The notes: generated by a model not told the origin, from the letters alone. 64,000 bases of DNA from Symbiodinium natans (GCA_905221605.1 CAJNDS010002104.1:55001-119000), one strand, 5' to 3'; shown: positions 11,042 to 21,920, numbered from the stretch's first letter. Program-made: numbers and translations.

Positions 11042-11216
11042 CATATATATATATATATATATGTGTGTTTTTATATATGTATGTATAAATATTAGAGGTA
11101 ACATAACAAGAGCACAATAAAATGTCATATCATTGTTATTGCATATAAACACAGGTATACATACATATATATATATATATATACACATGTATGTATGTCT
11201 GTATGTATGTATCCCC
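11042..11216. repeat. TA/TATG-rich microsatellites
   Basis: (TA)n at 11,042-11,062 and 11,165-11,182, then (GTAT)n to 11,212. Confidence 0.88.
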
Positions 11217-11347
11217 GAAGCCTCCCAGAACCGTCGCCCCACCTTCGCCTTGGCTTCATCAGAAGGCACTTTGGCCTCGTCGCTGGTGGGCGCCTCAGTG
11301 ACTGGGCGGAGAGGAAGGCGGAAGACATGAGATTACGAAACACAGGG

Positions 11348-11430
11348 AACCCTTCTAGAGGCCCCCAAATAGTAGGATTCCTTTCTAAGGACCCCAATAA
11401 GGTACCCCTAATTTCGAAAACCCCCACATC
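11348..11430 (+). mobile_element. F8 element fragment
   Basis: CCCCCAAATAGTAGGATTCC, then AAGGACCCCAATAAGGTACC, then CCTAATTTCGAAAACCCCCA: the same order of blocks as at 1-90 and 21,280-21,355. Confidence 0.7.
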
Positions 11431-11473
11431 GAAAGACCTGCAAGAAAGAAGAATCCTGGTTTAGGGTTGAGGT

Positions 11474-11573
11474 TGGGATGTTCCCCCTTGTACTAAGAGT
11501 CCTTCATAGGGATTCTAGTACCCCCTGCTATAATCCCGATTAAGGACTGTTCGTGTGAGGGGGAACATCCCAA
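11474..11573. mobile_element. F4 MITE-like element, copy 1
   Basis: Arms TGGGATGTTCCCCCTT and AGGGGGAACATCCCA pair almost perfectly; the inner arms AGTCCTTCATAGGGATT and AATCCCGATTAAGGACT pair too. The 100-bp element could fold nearly end to end. Confidence 0.88.
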
Positions 11574-11745
11574 GGTTTAGGGTTTACTCCAACACAATCC
11601 AGAAGGAGCACAGAACTGCTTGGCCAGAGAACAGCTTTCGGCAGGTCTCAAAGGGTGTGGCGCACCCCCCCAAGCCAAGCTTGGCACCGTCAAGATCTCC
11701 GTCGCAGCTGCCTTGACCTCGCGAAATCCAGCAGTTGGTTGACAA

Positions 11746-11846
11746 GACCCAAGAGTAACCGAAACAGTACCCTTTTTTGGTTTAAAGGGGCTCATGAGGG
11801 AACCTAAACCCAAAAAAGGTGAAATAAAGGCCTATTCTGGGTCCAA
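11746..11846. mobile_element. F3 MITE-like element, copy 2
   Basis: GACCCAAGAGTAACC at the left, GTACCCTTTTTTGGTTTAAA inside, and GGCCTATTCTGGGTCC at the right. The final CTAG is changed. Confidence 0.85.
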
Positions 11847-11942
11847 GTTGAATTGGCTGAACTCAAGCCAAGCGCCTAATCGTCTACTCGGTGCCGCTTC
11901 CAGATCTTCGGTGTCGAGCACTTAGGGTGACTTCCGGCGCTT

Positions 11943-12030
11943 ACCCTAAACCCTAAACCCTAAACCCTGCACCCTAAACCCTAAACCCTATACCCTGAAC
12001 CCTGAACCTTAAACCCTAAACCCTAAACTG
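11943..12030 (-). repeat. (CCCTAAA)n tract with CCCTGAA variants
   Basis: About twelve units, C-rich orientation. Confidence 0.92.
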
Positions 12031-12110
12031 AGCTGGCTGAACTCGTTTACACTTTCACCTTCCGGCCTTGGCCAGCTTCTCCGCAAAGGGGACTTGCTGT
12101 GCCAACACCT

Positions 12111-12134
12111 GGGGGGGGGGGGGGGGGGGGGGGG
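12111..12134. repeat. G24 homopolymer
   Basis: Uninterrupted run of 24 G. Confidence 0.9.
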
Positions 12135-12183
12135 TGGGCGACTCGAGGCGCCCAAAGGTTGAGGGTTTTGGGGTTTTGGGTTA

Positions 12184-12243
12184 TAGGGCTTAGGGCTTAG
12201 GGCTTAGGGTTTAGGGTTTAGGGTTTAGGGTTTAGGGTTTAGG
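12184..12243 (+). repeat. (TTTAGGG)n tract beginning with CTTAGGG units
   Basis: Three CTTAGGG-type units followed by TTTAGGG units. Confidence 0.92.
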
Positions 12244-12615
12244 ATAACCCCCAGGCAGTGTCAGATTCCAGGGCACTTCGAAACCCGCCGCCCTCAAGAC
12301 CCCCTGCCTGGACATGCAAGTCATTGCGAGTCCGTTTGCTCAAGCAGCGTTCGAACGAGCACGCCCAAGCACCAACAAAGGAGCGTAGCGCAACGAGAAG
12401 GGGTTGCACGGCAAGTCACGCCTAAACCCAAAACCCTGACCCTAAACCCTAAGATTTGAAAAAGTTGCCTCAACAGTTGCCTTGACAACAACGCCGTCTC
12501 ACCCCTACAGGGCCTACGGACACGAAGAACGGCCTGCATGCAGAACCTTGTTGCCGGGTGCCCCGAATATTTAGGGTGGTGCGGAACAAGCCTACCACTG
12601 CGTAGGAGGGAGGCA

Positions 12616-12682
12616 GGTTTAGGGTTTCGGGTTTCGGGTTTAGGGTTTAAACCTCCTAAACCCAAAACCCTAAACCCTAAAA
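12616..12682. repeat. Head-to-head telomere-like junction
   Basis: TTTAGGG/TTTCGGG units run rightward into GGGTTTAAACC, after which CCCTAAA-type units follow. The strands meet as two telomere ends would after fusion. Confidence 0.7.
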
Positions 12683-12732
12683 GTCCCACGTAGTTCAGCT
12701 TCTTCGAGACAGTCCGCAAGACCGCACGCATA

Positions 12733-12763
12733 AACTCTAAACCCTAAACCCTAAACCCTAAAA
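12733..12763 (-). repeat. (CCCTAAA)n tract
   Basis: Four units. Confidence 0.9.
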
Positions 12764-12847
12764 GCCAACAACCACTTCCGAAGTTCCGGCTTCAAGGCCT
12801 GAACAATGCACCATCCTACCTCTGAGGGCGGCGCAAAAACCAAACTC

Positions 12848-12962
12848 GGGTTTAGGGTTCAGGGTTCAGGGTTCAGGGTTTAGGGTTTAGGGTTTAGGGT
12901 TTAGGGTTTAGGGTTTACGGTTTAGGGTTTAGGGTTTAGGGCTTAGGGTTTAGGGTTTAGGG
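12848..12962 (+). repeat. (TTTAGGG)n tract with TTCAGGG block
   Basis: About sixteen units; the TTCAGGG variant forms a block at the left end. Confidence 0.93.
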
Positions 12963-13103
12963 ACCCAAAAAGGAGCAATCATGTTGAGACCTGACCCTCT
13001 GGGTCTCAAGATAGGACCCTCGCCCAGTATACCCCAACATACTCGAATCCTGACAAAAGGAACCCCGACCAGGGGTGCTGTACCCTAAGCCCCAAGCCCT
13101 GTA

Positions 13104-13107
13104 AACC

Positions 13108-13139
<32 letters not shown>

Positions 13140-13142
13140 ACC
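13104..13142 (-). repeat. (CCCTCAA)n homogeneous variant tract
   Basis: Five to six consecutive CCCTCAA units, the complement of TTGAGGG. Confidence 0.92.
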
Positions 13143-13464
13143 CATTCAGTGGTATTGGACCCCTTGTTGGGCTCCAGCCGCGCGCATATTCATGGCGTCG
13201 ATAATTGGCGCCTGGATGTCAGGTACATGCACTCTCGAAGGAAAAGGGGGGTGCGCGACCACAAACTCAAAGGGATTGCTGGGGAGGGTGTAGGGTTGAG
13301 GATTTCTAGCCCTAATACGGATTTAGGTGCCTCAGATCAGTATGTTGTCCGGGTTTCTAGTTTTGTTGCCTAGGCGTTTCTTGGCGCCATGACCTACGGC
13401 ACGATGCGCCAAGTCAACATAGTGCAAGTCGGCTCGGCATTTCAAGTATGGTCTTCGCAGAGTC

Positions 13465-13560
13465 TATACTCCCCTTAGAACCTTCAGAAAAATAATATGT
13501 TTAGTATCCTCTTGGGTTTTATATAAACAAACACAAAACATGATTCCCAAGGGGGATATA
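13465..13560. mobile_element. F7 MITE-like element, copy 1
   Basis: Left end TATACTCCCCTTAGAACCTT, interior TATCCTCTTGGGTTTTATAT then AAACA, right end TTCCCAAGGGGGATATA. Close relative at 34,973-35,066. Confidence 0.8.
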
Positions 13561-13771
13561 GGAATGGGAGGTCCGGCCCTCACTGCAGCTCCCAGCATAG
13601 TTGAACCGAAAAAAGTGCCAAACTCGAACCCCCAAAATCCAAAAACGCATCCAAAACCTCGAAGCCCTGGCCACCAACAGAAAGGACCCCCAGTTGGAAG
13701 GTGACCGTTCCGGATGGCCTGAAACTGCACCGTCCTGGGTCCAGCACCGAATCGGGTAGGGTTTCTCTAGT

Positions 13772-13777
<6 letters not shown>

Positions 13778-13843
<66 letters not shown>
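13778..13843. repeat. (GA)n microsatellite
   Basis: About 32 uninterrupted GA units. Confidence 0.95.
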
Positions 13844-13847
<4 letters not shown>

Positions 13848-14041
13848 GTTTATAGTGGTTCATATACTCCCAACATCTCCCAACAGGCAGAGTGGGTATC
13901 CCTGAGCCAATTTGACCTCGGCATCTGTGGGCCACAAGGGGGTCAGAGTGGTGGGCACCTGCTCCATTGGGCTCCAATCTGCGGCCTCTCTCAACGGGGA
14001 GTGATGCGGGGAACACTGAAGAGTCCTCCTTGCCCCTTCAA

Positions 14042-14088
14042 GTTTAGGGTTTAGGGTTTAGGGTTTAGGGTTTAGGGTTTAGGGTCTA
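14042..14088 (+). repeat. (TTTAGGG)n tract
   Basis: Six units and one TCTAGGG. Confidence 0.92.
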
Positions 14089-14199
14089 GGCATGATGCTG
14101 TTCTCATCTGAACCACCCAACCGAGGTCTGAACCCCTCTCTTATGCCAATGCGCAAGTCCCAGAGAGCCCCATGTACGTGCCTGAAAGCATACCTTAGT

Positions 14200-14300
14200 A
14201 GAAACCCCCAAACCTACTTTTTTGCAGGCTCCGAATTCTAAAACCCCTTATGGGGTTCTTCGGTAACCTACACAAAAAAAGCAGGCCTTGGGTTCTTAAG
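14200..14300. mobile_element. F14 inverted-repeat element
   Basis: AACCCCCAAACCTACTTTTT then TTGCAGGCTCCG; right arm GGTAACCTACACAAAAAAAG then CAGGCCTTGGGTT. The centre CCCCTTATGGGG is palindromic. A half copy lies near 56,983. Confidence 0.6.
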
Positions 14301-14564
14301 GTAATAAGCAAGAAGATCCCTATGAAGTTCAGGGTTCCGTATCTCAAGGGTATTCTACTATTGACCTAAGAACCGCCCAACAGACACAACAAAAAACATG
14401 CAATACAGGGATTCTTAGTTTGTTTTCTACTTTGTTTCTGGAAAGTTCTTTAGCAAAGTAGTATTGGGCTCCCTGGGAACAAGCCGAAACTGGCTGAGGC
14501 CATAGACATCTCCTCCACCTTGGCGTTGTCCACATGAGACTTCGCCTTTCGCATGGCGAGGCCG

Positions 14565-14760
14565 GTTTAGGGTTTAGGGTTTAGGGTTCAGGGTTCACGC
14601 TTTAGGGTTTAGGGTGTAGGGCTTAGGGTCCCTAAACCCTTCCCCCCCCGACCCCCCCCCCCCCCCCCCCCCCATGCCAACCAAAAACAACCTAGGGTTT
14701 AGGGTTGGGGTTTAGGGTGTAGGGCTTAGGAAAGTTTAGGGTCTCGCGTTTAGGGGTAGA
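14565..14760. repeat. Telomere-like tracts around a C22 run
   Basis: TTTAGGG units at 14,565-14,633 and 14,692-14,750, separated by a run of 22 C (14,652-14,673). Confidence 0.88.
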
Positions 14761-14870
14761 TTTCTTCCTACATGATTAAGGGGAGGGGAAACTATTTGGG
14801 CCAAGTGATTGCCCTGTTTTCGGGGTTGACTTCTGCCAGCATTCGCACCCTAAAACCTTCATAAACCTTC

Positions 14871-14985
14871 GTAGCCCAGGAACCATGTTACAATAAGGGT
14901 ACCCCTTTTTGGGGTCGTTGGTTACTTTACAAGGGAACCTCTTTAAGGAACCAAGAAACGGGAAAACAGCTACCACTGGGCTACC
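14871..14985. mobile_element. F3-like subfamily element, copy 1
   Basis: Arms GTAGCCCAGGAACCATGTTA and CTACCACTGGGCTACC; interior AAGGGTACCCCTTTTTGGGG like F3. A second copy at 42,273-42,432 carries a telomere-like insert. Confidence 0.72.
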
Positions 14986-15190
14986 CAGAATCCTTAAACC
15001 CTCAAGTAAACTCCAAAAAGTTCATCCTTATCAAAAGGTACACTAAAGGGAATCCCAGCTCTCATCGTCCCCTTAAAACATGTTCCAACTTTCTGGAGTT
15101 TTACTGTAAACCCATCGCCTCCGTGAACACCAGCACGCGGTCGCCGTCCACGAGGAAAGACCGCTGCATTTTGACGACCTGGGATTTAGG

Positions 15191-15240
15191 ATTGAGGGTT
15201 TAGGGTTTAGGGTTTAGGGTTTAGGGTTTAGGGTTTAGGG
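15191..15240 (+). repeat. (TTTAGGG)n tract
   Basis: Seven units. Confidence 0.93.
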
Positions 15241-15271
15241 CACAGCGTCGGGGAGTCCGTGGGGTCCGTGA

Positions 15272-15373
15272 TCTACTATTTGCTTAAGAACACCCCAAAT
15301 ATATTCTTCCTTGTAAGGGCATGAAAGGCACTACTATTTTACATGTTTTTGGTGGTTCTAAGCAAATAGTAGT
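15272..15373. mobile_element. F5 MITE-like element, copy 2
   Basis: Left arm CTACTATTTGCTTAAGAAC, right arm GTTCTAAGCAAATAGTAG: an inverted repeat of 18-19 bp with one mismatch. This is the cleanest copy and defines the family ends. Confidence 0.88.
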
Positions 15374-15609
15374 GATGCATGCCGGATCATATCGGCTTGT
15401 TTCGATCACTGGTTTTGTCGACAAGCTCCGCGCATTGAATAAGAGAGGTTTGCATGTAAGCTCAGCAGGAAACAAGATGTGTCAATGATTGCGCATGGAA
15501 GTTCTGTCTGAACGGAACTCTTTCCCTGGCAACCAGGGAAACAACCGATGTCGAAGCAACCATCCCTTCACTCCGCTTGACTTTTTCGGAGCGAATTCGG
15601 CTACACGCA

Positions 15610-15692
15610 AAAACCCTAACCCTAAACCCTAAACCCTAAACCCTAAACCCTAAACCCTAAACCCTAAAACCCTAGACCCTAAACCCTAAACC
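15610..15692 (-). repeat. (CCCTAAA)n tract
   Basis: About eleven units. Confidence 0.93.
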
Positions 15693-15803
15693 ACTGAGCG
15701 ACTGGCATGGGCGACCTTGGTCTCCTTTTCAAGGGAAAGATGCGGGCCCAGCCCGCCCTACAACGACTGCATCCTTTGGGACCAAGTGAACCCCACAAAA
15801 CGG

Positions 15804-15868
15804 GGTTTAGGGTTTAGGGTTTAGGGTTTAGGGTTTAGGGTTTAGGGTTTAGGGTTTAAGGTTAGACT
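15804..15868 (+). repeat. (TTTAGGG)n tract
   Basis: About nine units, in opposite orientation to the tract about 110 bp to the left. Confidence 0.93.
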
Positions 15869-16261
15869 GAACTCCCAATCTTAACGTTTTTGGGTTTCAT
15901 TTGGTCCCAAAGGACCCAAATTCTCGAGCTGCCATTTGCTTTCATAGTGAAGCCTGAACCCTAAACCCCAAACCCTCAACCCTCAACCCTAAACCCCGAA
16001 CCCTAAATGGCTACACCGGACCCAATTGGGCCTCCTGGCCACGTAGTTCCTTGAAACCCGGCCCCAGAACAGGCAAAAAAAGGGTCTGCACTGGGCTAAA
16101 CCCTCCACACGCCAACATCCTTAACATGAAAAAGGCCGGAACGATCTGGACCACTCACTTTACCCTACCTAAACCCTGACACCCCTACAGCCTAAACCTT
16201 CAGCATCTGCGCTCGAAGCATGAGGTCGTGGCAGACCTAACCCTGAAGATGGGCGAACCCG

Positions 16262-16390
16262 AAACCCCCAAAAACCCAAAACCTTAAACCCAGAACCCTA
16301 AACCCAAACCCCAAAACCCAAACCCTAAACCCTAAACCCTGAACCCTAAACCCTAAACCCTGAACCCTAAACCCTAAACCCTAAACCCAA
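16262..16390 (-). repeat. (CCCTAAA)n tract, degenerate on the left
   Basis: CCCAAAA-like variants grade into clean CCCTAAA and CCCTGAA units. Confidence 0.9.
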
Positions 16391-16514
16391 GTCCGAAGGG
16401 CGGGGGGGGGGGGGGAGGAGGTCCTTGAACTCAACGAGACCAAAGGTTAGGCCTTGGTGGCTTCTGGCTGCGAGTCTGCGCTGTGGGAGCTCGAGGCCCT
16501 CGGCTAACACTCGG

Positions 16515-16570
16515 GGTTTAGGGTTTAGGGTTTAGGGTTTAGGGTTCAGGGTTCAGGGTTCAGGGTTTAA
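16515..16570 (+). repeat. (TTTAGGG)n with TTCAGGG block
   Basis: Eight units, the last three TTCAGGG before a final TTTAAGG. Confidence 0.92.
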
Positions 16571-17007
16571 GGCTTCGGGATCTCTACGAAGGTAGCTGCG
16601 CATGCCGGAGCGCGCGGAAGAAGCTATGTGCCAGGGCAGGGGCCGTCTGCATCCTTGTCTATCCTGAAAGAACATGCGTTGTTGAGTTCTCGACGGGCTG
16701 ACCAAATTTGATGTGCCGCTTTTGTGGCTGAATGCATGAAACTTGCTCATGATTTATGCATACAAATACACCGACGTGAATATAGATAGGTACATATGTG
16801 TAGAACTCTTCGTGCCTATATATATATATATATATGTTCATTTGGAATATGTTTACAAACAGAAATTACTTATATATATATATATGTATACAGGATGTAG
16901 ACTTCCTCATGCAGACCCTGAACAATGGCCCGTCCTCAGCGTCTCAACCTCGCCCCAGCCTTCACACAGCTTCCTCGCAAAAGTGGACCGGGGCCGTGCA
17001 AGCTTTG

Positions 17008-17056
17008 CCCTCCCCTCCCCTCCCCTCCCCTCCCTCCCCTCCCCTCCCCTCCCCCC
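17008..17056. repeat. (CCCCT)n pentanucleotide tract
   Basis: About nine CCCCT units. Confidence 0.92.
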
Positions 17057-17404
17057 GGTTCGACGGTTTCGGGTGTGGGTTTAGGGTTTCTAGGGAAGGT
17101 TGAGGGTTGCATTGAAAAGTGTACCCCACTCGGCGCATGCTTTACAAGCTGAATAGTACCTGGCGGATCCGGGGACTTTGTAAGCAGGTACGAGGTGGTG
17201 GTGTAAGTACCCTAAATGGGGCCCCTAACTGTGGTTATCCTACTCTTTAGTGTATAACCACCCTAGAGAAGAACTAAATACTAAGTCCCCCGGCCCCCCG
17301 ATCCTGCAAATTCTAAGAGTTGCAAGGGGCCTGCAGAGGGCCCGAGGCTTGACCAAATTAGGGGGCACACGGCCTGAAGCCCTTGAAGCTGTATAAGCAC
17401 CCCT

Positions 17405-17680
17405 GAACCTTAAAACCCTAAACCCTAAACCCTGAACCCCAAAACCCAAACACCTAAACCCTAAACTCCAAGCACCGTAATCCCCGAACCCCAAACAAGC
17501 GCTTACTACGATCAAGCAACCGCGCTCCCAGGGATAAGCTTGGCACCGAAACCCTAAACCTGTGCCCGAAACCCTTTAAACCCTAAACCATATAAACCAA
17601 ACCATAAAAAACCATAAAAAGCCTAAACCCGAAACCCTAAACCCTAAGCCCTAAGCCCTAAACCCTAAACCCTAAACCCC
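17405..17680 (-). repeat. Degenerate CCCTAAA-type tracts
   Basis: CCCTAAA, CCCGAAA and CCATAAA variants in three clusters, no gene between. Confidence 0.85.
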
Positions 17681-17907
17681 GCCTGATGGACTCGGGATCC
17701 GTGTCTTCGGCCAAGCCGGCAATGTGGCAGGTCCGCAAGCGGAGCTCCTAGATGCCCTAGACTCCTTTACAACCCAAAACCTCAAAACCCCAAACCCCTA
17801 AATCCTAAATCCGGCGGGGGTGGAGGGGGGGCGATATCGACGCTGCACCATACACCTTCTGGGAAACCTAACAACAAAGACCCTGCTGCACACTGAGGCC
17901 TGCTCGC

Positions 17908-18136
17908 CCTGAACCCTAAACCCTAAACCCTAAACCCTAAACCCTAAACCCTAAACCCTAAACCCTAAACCCTACACCCTAAAACCCTACACCCGAAAAC
18001 CTAAACCCTAAACCCTAAACCCTACACCCTAAACTCTAAACCCTAAACCCTAAACCCTACACCCTACACCCTAAACCCTAAACCCTAAACCCTAAACCCG
18101 AAATATCCCTAAACCCTAAACCCGAAATAACCCTAA
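17908..18136 (-). repeat. Long (CCCTAAA)n tract, about 230 bp
   Basis: More than thirty units, with interspersed CCCTACA variants mainly in the right half. It is paired with the opposite-strand tract starting 82 bp to the right. Confidence 0.95.
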
Positions 18137-18217
18137 ACGCTTAGATGGCCTCTGCGGCCTCCTTCGCCTTTCTGACGTGCTCCGCCTGGCTTGGGGAACT
18201 CCAAGAAACTCTTAAAA

Positions 18218-18447
18218 GGGTTTAGGGTTTAGGGTTAGGGTTTAGGGTTTAGGGTTTAGGGTTTAGGGTTTAGGGTTTAGGGTTTAGGGTTAGGGTTTAG
18301 GGTTTAGGGTTAGGGTTTAGGGTTTAGGGTTTAGGGTTAGGGTTAGGGTTCAGGGTTCAGGGTTCAGGTTTCAGGGTTTAGGGTTTAGGGTTTAGGGTTT
18401 AGGGTTTAGGGTTTAGGGTTTAGGGTTTAGGGTTTAGGGTTTAGGGC
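18218..18447 (+). repeat. Long (TTTAGGG)n tract, about 230 bp
   Basis: More than thirty units including hexamer TTAGGG slips and a TTCAGGG block. It is a mirror of the tract at 17,908-18,136 and of almost the same length. Confidence 0.95.
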
Positions 18448-19174
18448 TAGGATTTAGGGGGTTCGTGTGTGTCCATACACCCCACTAAGGTTTAGGGTTT
18501 AGGGCCTAGGGATAGTATGCACGGTAGATGATCCCAATGCTAGGGATCATTTGCTCTCCCAATGTCTGTCAAGTTGGGATTCCGAGAAAGCGATGCAATT
18601 TGGCCATCTGAGCGTGCGGCGAAGATATGTGTGTACACATACCGGTACATGTACCTATGCAACTACGTATACATGTACAAGTACATATACATTGCTTTCA
18701 TCTGTAAAAAAAAGCCGGGAAGTAGAAGGGCGCAGCACATTCAGAGTTTTGTTGGCTTTGGGCCTTGGGATCACAGGAGATTTCCAGCTCGCAGTCTGAA
18801 GCAGCCCCCCCCCCCCCCCACATTCGTCGGAACCCACGTTGGTTTCGGGTTTGTGGTTTTGGTTTTAGGGTTTAGGGTTGGGGATTTAGGATTTAAATAA
18901 GAATGCTCGAATTGACCGAGCGCTTCCGTAGTGCTGCGAACTGTCAGGACACTTCCAAGGGGACATGAGGAAGTTGGGTTAGGGTTTAGGGTTCGGGGTT
19001 TAGGGGCAGCCAAGCAGTGAGGAAGGGTGAGAACACTAAACATGGTCTTTGAGGCAGGCGAGAGGCAGGGTTTGTTGTGGAGATCGGTTCCACTTTGCTA
19101 CTGGCGTTTAAGATCCCCGCCTGACCACTCAGAACAAGCTCATGATGGACCATAAGCCCTTTGAGTTCAGAGTC

Positions 19175-19262
19175 CTTAAACCCTAAACCCCTAATCCCTA
19201 AACCCTAAACCCTAAACCCTTAACCTAAACCCTAAACCCCAAACCCTAAACCCTAAACCCTC
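19175..19262 (-). repeat. (CCCTAAA)n tract
   Basis: About twelve units with CCCCTAA and CCCCAAA variants. Confidence 0.9.
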
Positions 19263-19375
19263 TTCATGGGAGAAGCGGCTTAGGTGTAGTGGCTGGTCTG
19301 TCGGGACTGCCTCCCTTTCAAACTCTTCATCGGCAAGCTCCTGCTCCGTTGGCCTGGATAGGCTCATCAAGCTAT

Positions 19376-19443
19376 AGGGTTTAGGGTTTTGGGTTTAGGG
19401 TTTGGGGTTTGGGGTTTGGGGTTTGGGGTTTAGGGTTTAGGGT
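19376..19443 (+). repeat. TTTAGGG/TTTGGGG tract
   Basis: Four consecutive TTTGGGG units flanked by TTTAGGG. Confidence 0.92.
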
Positions 19444-19645
19444 ATGCCTACAGTGGCTTACACGCCTCAAACAGCCTATACACCTAGCCCTGAACACCCC
19501 CTTCAGGATTCAGGGAGTCTTGCACTTAGGCCCTAGCCTCTTCCCCTTTCCATAGTCAAGAACCGGCCAGATTCTTGGGTCACGGGTCCTGACCGTCCTG
19601 ACACCACTGTCCAAGGACTGTCCTTAATCCTACTCTATAATTGCA

Positions 19646-19665
19646 CCCCCCCCCCCCCCCCCCCC
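19646..19665. repeat. C20 homopolymer
   Basis: Uninterrupted run of 20 C. Confidence 0.9.
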
Positions 19666-20333
19666 TCCCATCCACACAGACACAATACAAACACAAATGC
19701 GAGCGACTTGCACGCTACCCCGGCATGATGGGACGTTATGGCCTTTCTCGCCCGCAAGAGAGAGAGAGAGAGAGAGACGAAGCGATCACTTTTTCCCCCA
19801 TCGGCTTGTGGACCGTCAGGCGTAGATCATTGCAGACTCCTAAGGTTTCCGGGATTCGGATGACAGCTTGGACCCGTCCCCAAACCCTAAACGCACCAAA
19901 CGTGACCTGCTGTTAGGGACCCTGCTGTGGATGTGTATGTTAGGTCATGGGCCTTCTCATGGCAAATTGTGAGCCCTAAATCCTAAACCCTAAACCCTAA
20001 ATCCTAAACCCTAAAGCCTAAACGAGCTTAGCTGCTTTAACGGGAACCCAGTCACAAGCTGCTCCAGACCAAGATATGCTGGCTTCGCCAGGAAGGGTAG
20101 CAGGAGACCGCCATGGTGCAGGGTTTGGGGTTTGGGGTTTAGGGTTTATTGTGGCGATACCCTGTTCAAGAGGCCCCTTGCGTTGCGTGAGCACCGCATG
20201 TGGTGCCTGAAAACTGAACACCTGCGGGGAACATTCCTTGACCAGCTGCAGAATGCAGCTGGCGCTCTGCAAACACCCTTTGCGAGGCCTATCGTGACTT
20301 CACCACAGCGAATCTAGGGGATTCTACCTGGAG

Positions 20334-20447
20334 CCTTAAGGTTGTACCCTTGGGTTTTGGGGACCCCTTTTAAAGATCCTTAAATCAATATAAGGGCCAT
20401 GTTAGGAGTACATTAAGGGGGAGCCTGTAGGGGTACAACCTTAGGGG
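20334..20447. mobile_element. Singleton inverted-repeat element
   Basis: Arms CCTTAAGGTTGTACCCTTGG and GGGGTACAACCTTAGGGG are inverted over about 17 bp. The interior has a shorter inverted pair (CCTTTTAAAGATCCTTAA against TTAAGGGGG). No second copy was found. Confidence 0.65.
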
Positions 20448-20639
20448 TACGAGTCTCAAAACTCTAAACCCTAAACCCTAAAAGATTAAAACATAAACCC
20501 TTTAAAGCCCTGCTGTTCTCTTGCGGGCTGTGAGCGAGGTCAGGGCCTTGCTGGAAAAAGGAAGGACCAAAGCCAACGACTCAGAAGAGCTGAGGCCGTC
20601 CACGATACCATGTAATATAGGGGACTCAATTCGAATAGG

Positions 20640-20700
20640 GCTCAGGGTTCAGGGTTCAGGGTTCAGGGTTCAGGGTTTAGGGTTTAGGGTTTAGGGTAAG
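20640..20700 (+). repeat. (TTCAGGG)n then (TTTAGGG)n tract
   Basis: Five TTCAGGG followed by three TTTAGGG; ends at T17-G10 homopolymers (20,701-20,727). Confidence 0.92.
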
Positions 20701-20740
20701 TTTTTTTTTTTTTTTTTGGGGGGGGGGAGGGGGGCCGGGT

Positions 20741-20820
20741 GATTGTAGTATAGTTATATAGGGACCACAAGGGAATACTTTTAAGCTACTACTAGTATTT
20801 CTTCCGACCCCCGTCGACCC
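20741..20820. mobile_element. F11 repeat, copy 1
   Basis: Blocks GTAGTATAGTTATATAGGGA then CCACAAGGGAATACT and TTCCGACCCCCGT. The same blocks occur in order at 54,103-54,175. Confidence 0.65.
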
Positions 20821-20989
20821 TATACGTAGCACAGTGGCTTTTTGTTTCGGAGTCTTGTCTGACGGCCTTCTTTCGCTTCCAAAGCACGAAGCATCCTCCT
20901 GGGGGCTTAGGACCGAACCCGAACGCATCTAATATAGGGGCCAAAATAATGAGAACAGGGTTTGGGGGGTTAGGATGGAAAATTTGGAA

Positions 20990-21040
20990 AAGGACCATCA
21001 GGGAATACTATTAATTAGTAACTACTCCGACACCGATAGA
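20990..21040. mobile_element. F11 repeat, partial copy 2
   Basis: AGGACCATCAGGGAATACTA then TTA...ACTACTCCGACACC, matching the right part of the family. Confidence 0.55.
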
Positions 21041-21233
21041 ATGCTTCTGCACGTGGTGTGACAACAGCTGAAAGCTGCTTTGAGCCACGGCAAGTCCGCC
21101 TTGAACCTCATACAGGCTACACATTCCCAAACACTAAGCCCCAAATCCATCAAGAATGCCCGAAGCCCAGCCTACTTTGAAATGGAGCACGACGCAATCG
21201 CGGCTGCGGGCAAGTCAGAAAACCTAGTTGCTC

Positions 21234-21381
21234 AGTACCCTGGGCCCAAAAATAGGTCAGCCTTTGAATTTCGGGACCCCCAAAATAGACCCCAAGTAGC
21301 AGGATCCCCTTATAAGAAGGACCTCAATAAAGTACCCCTAGTTTCGGAAACCCCCATATACCCCAAAAGGTTAAAGGTTAC
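21234..21381 (+). mobile_element. F8 element, longest copy
   Basis: Starts AGTACCCTGGGCCCAAAAAT, carries GAATTTCGGGACCCCC, AGTAGCAGGATCCCC, AAAGTACCCCTAGTTTCGG, and ends AAAGGTTAAAGGTTAC. Both ends recur in the internally deleted copy at 31,879-31,951, which fixes the element at about 148 bp. No strong terminal inverted repeat. Confidence 0.72.
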
Positions 21382-21433
21382 CTAATTCCTCAGCTAGTAA
21401 GACAAGAACACCCCTTCGAACTGGAACTGCTCC

Positions 21434-21510
21434 AAGCCCTAAACCCTAAACCCTAAACCCTAAACACTAAACCCCAAACCCTACACCCTAAACCCTAAAC
21501 CCTAAACCCA
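21434..21510 (-). repeat. (CCCTAAA)n tract
   Basis: About ten units with CACTAAA and CCCTACA variants. Confidence 0.92.
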
Positions 21511-21581
21511 CACCCGAGGCCGCACAGCATCCGAAAGCACTCCCATGGTCACCTCCCTGGAGGACCAGCGAGTAGACATTC

Positions 21582-21664
21582 CCAAAGGCTCCCATGTAGT
21601 ACCTTTTTGCGTACTAGAAACCCCTTTAACTAACCCAAAAAGGAACTACATTGGAGCCTTCCGG
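21582..21664 (+). mobile_element. F1 MITE-like element, copy 3
   Basis: CCAAAGGCTCCCATGTAGTA then CCTTTTTGCGTACTAG; right arm AACCCAAAAAGGAACTACAT then TGGAGCCTTCCGG. A few bases are deleted in the left-centre. Confidence 0.85.
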
Positions 21665-21828
21665 TAGGGATGAGAAGTCCCTTGAAAGGGTACGTGAACT
21701 CCACATCGCACCACCTGTTCTAGACCACCGATCCTCCACATCACAGGTCACTTTACCAAGTGCTTGCTGATTCTGACAGTCGGGTAGAGAAGTGGATCTA
21801 GATCTTCCGGCGCTACTCTGAGATACCG

Positions 21829-21920
21829 CTGCAACAAGGCCATGAGGGCCGTACATCTGAAGACGGCGCCGTCTGACACACTGCTGCAACACGGCCATGA
21901 CGGCTGTACATCTGAAGAGC
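21829..21920. repeat. 55-bp tandem duplication
   Basis: CTGCAACA(A/C)GGCCATGA then (G/C)GGC(C/T)GTACATCTGAAGA occurs at 21,829 and again at 21,884. Confidence 0.8.

Noticed and set aside
17195-17310. Possible hairpin GTGGTTATCC ... TATAACCACC
   Set aside because: Only about 10 bp pair and no second copy exists; too weak to call an element.
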